Shown here piece after piece: positions 13,296 through 13,963 of a DNA stretch of 13,963 nucleotides. The notes under the pieces are model-generated. The model ran no database searches. It had not been told where the DNA came from and worked only from the letters and a program-made list of their open reading frames with translations. A program made the position numbers and the translations under genes. The stretch is from JAZDLM01 sp043801895. Its GTDB lineage: Bacteria > Patescibacteriota > Kazan-3B-28. The stretch is taken from contig JAZDLM010000028.1 of the NCBI GenBank assembly GCA_043801895.1, positions 1-13,963 on the forward strand, written 5' to 3'. Position 1 is the first letter of the stretch. Each line of letters begins with the position of its first letter.

Positions 13296-13335
13296 AACTA
13301 ACGGCTGGCGAGAGCCAGCCTACTTCTAACGAGGT
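13286..13335. repeat. Inverted-repeat element at the 3' end of lysS
   Basis: Twelve bases at 13286-13297 pair with 13324-13335 at 10 positions, enclosing a perfect 7-bp hairpin: GGCTGGC (13303-13309) and GCCAGCC (13314-13320) with a GAGA loop. The ends CCCCATTAGAA and TTCTAACGAGGT closely match those of the longer element at 5665-5793. No T-run follows, so it is not a standard terminator. The element overlaps the last codons and stop of lysS. Confidence 0.65.
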
Positions 13336-13356
13336 AAAGGTAAATATGGCTGTCTA

Positions 13357-13385
13357 TTGACTGGATGGCAGCCTTGCTGTATCGT
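13357..13385 (+). promoter_or_regulatory. Possible promoter for an RNA downstream of lysS
   Basis: TTGACT (13357-13362), 17 bp, TATCGT (13380-13385; 4 of 6). The start would be near 13392. Confidence 0.35.
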
Positions 13386-13391
13386 GCCTTT

Positions 13392-13676
13392 GGCTCGGAT
13401 TGATCGGGCTAGAGGAGGCCAATCCCAGGAAGGCGATGAAGATCTTTCTCTGTCTCCTGAGGGCTCAACTCAGGGGCTTGCACCTATTCTGTCTCCGTTT
13501 GCTGGGGCGTGGCCCCCAACATCGAAGGCAAAACCGGGTGGAGTTTACCAAGATTCCGCCTCGGGTGTACGAGGGGAGTGGTGAAGACTGACGGCGAGAG
13601 TAAGTTTAAGCCCAGCCGATCTCAGTGAACCGAACGGGCTTAGCGGCGACTGACAATGAATCGGTCGCCGTTTTTT
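13392..13676 (+). ncRNA. Putative structured RNA between lysS and the convergent gene
   Basis: This stretch has no convincing protein gene but a series of local stems: 13454-13461 with 13469-13476, 13504-13508 with 13512-13516, 13559-13563 with 13570-13574, TAAGCCC 13607-13613 with GGGCTTA 13636-13642, and a final terminator hairpin. With a possible promoter at 13357-13385 it would make an RNA of about 285 nt. I could not match it to tmRNA, SRP RNA, RNase P RNA or 6S RNA by their conserved cores. Two overlapping small frames (13357-13584, and 13400 or 13436 to 13591) exist without recognisable products. The RNA assignment is an inference. Confidence 0.35.
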
Positions 13677-13963
13677 CATTGGCGATAAGCTGCGCTTGGA
13701 GCTTTTGGAAATAACCCAAGAGCTTTTTTAATTGTCGAGCCGCGGGGACTACGCCTTTCTTATCATAAGCGGCTAACTGATATTCTAATTGTTCAATAGC
13801 TCGTTCAACGAACGCCGACTCAAAGCCAATAGCTTCTATGGCCTGCCGAAGCTTTTCCCGGACCACCTCGGGCCTCATCGGTTTACCCAGAAGGTAGGCA
13901 GTTTTCTCTATCGGATTAAACGAGTCGGTCATGGCTTGGGCAATCCGATCTAACTCGACGATC
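13606..13963 (-). CDS. Hypothetical helical protein, 5' end probably outside the window
   Basis: I do not recognise this protein. The visible part is about 118 residues. It is strongly helical and charged, with a likely coiled region over ERAIEQLEYQLAAYDKKG...ARQLKKLLGYFQKLQAQL, and has no membrane segment or signal peptide. An ATG at 13930-13932 would give 108 residues, but it has no good ribosome site. The frame stays open upstream to the window edge and reads IVELDRIAQA, which continues the helical character, so the true start may be further on. The last 25 or so codons overlap the + strand terminator at 13644-13676, and the stop lies in the stem at 13607-13642. Reality of the gene is moderately sure; function unknown. 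Confidence 0.65.
   Translation of the reverse strand, partial: IVELDRIAQAMTDSFNPIEKTAYLLGKPMRPEVVREKLRQAIEAIGFESAFVERAIEQLEYQLAAYDKKGVVPAARQLKKLLGYFQKLQAQLIANEKTATDSLSVAAKPVRFTEIGWA
13644..13676 (+). terminator. + strand terminator inside the 3' end of the convergent gene
   Basis: CGGCGAC (13644-13650) pairs exactly with GTCGCCG (13664-13670), followed by six Ts. The T-run direction serves + strand transcription. The stem lies within codons of the minus-strand gene that ends at 13606. Confidence 0.8.

Noticed and set aside
13303..13320. Hairpin after lysS as its intrinsic terminator
   Set aside because: The 7-bp stem has no following T-run, and its arms match the repeat element instead.
13533..13548. 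Minus strand reads GGTAAACTCCACCCGG, as in the core of bacterial RNase P RNA as I recall it
   Set aside because: The other conserved blocks in the required order (GAGGAAAGTCC before it; AGATGAATG and ACAGAA..CCGGCTTA after it) are not present on this strand, so a full rnpB is not supported. An Infernal search would settle it.
13357..13591. Two overlapping small reading frames (75 and 63 residues, or 51 residues from ATG 13436)
   Set aside because: Both longer forms need TTG starts. The ATG form has a ribosome site only 2 nt away. Neither product is recognisable, and the stretch is full of local stems, so I favour a structured RNA.

Overview
The window looks like a chromosomal housekeeping segment from a member of the Candidate Phyla Radiation (Patescibacteria). 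Four features suggest this. IleS is the long eukaryotic-like type, with a GLHH form of the HIGH motif. EF-Ts is very short. The rpsB-tsf-frr-uppS-rseP gene block is condensed. Gene packing is tight, with promoters placed directly behind terminators. TGA is used as a stop (rplU, rpsB), so the standard bacterial code applies. The lineage is inferred from gene features only. No rRNA, integrase, transposase, phage gene or CRISPR array was seen.

Layout. 1-63: terminator of an upstream gene outside the window. 126-3672: NYN-domain ribonuclease-like gene overlapping ileS. 3709-4224: membrane-anchored DUF192 protein. 4283-4594: rplU (L21), closed by a hairpin terminator that works on both strands. 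4623-5288 (minus): lepB. 5447-5521: tRNA-Val(CAC) flanked by palindromic repeats. 5522-5962: 441 bases without a gene. These hold a palindrome, an interrupted inverted repeat of about 130 bp, a consensus promoter and a heavily folded leader; nothing was recognised in 5555-5664. 5963-10497: rpsB-tsf-frr-uppS-rseP-folD, apparently one operon. 10587-11057: greA with its own promoter and folded leader. 11209-11742: an orphan gene bracketed by terminators and carrying its own promoter. 11829-13295: lysS. 13296-13605: 310 bases without a convincing protein gene; here I propose a structured RNA on the + strand that ends in a terminator lying inside the convergent gene. 13606-13963 (minus): an unknown helical protein running off the window.

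Together the genes serve translation (IleS, LysS, S2, L21, EF-Ts, RRF, tRNA-Val), transcript elongation (GreA), protein export and membrane proteolysis (LepB, RseP), lipid carrier synthesis for the cell wall (UppS) and one-carbon metabolism (FolD). The most unusual material is non-coding: a family of inverted repeats ending in CCCC(G/A)TTAGAA, the rpsB leader, and the putative RNA after lysS.
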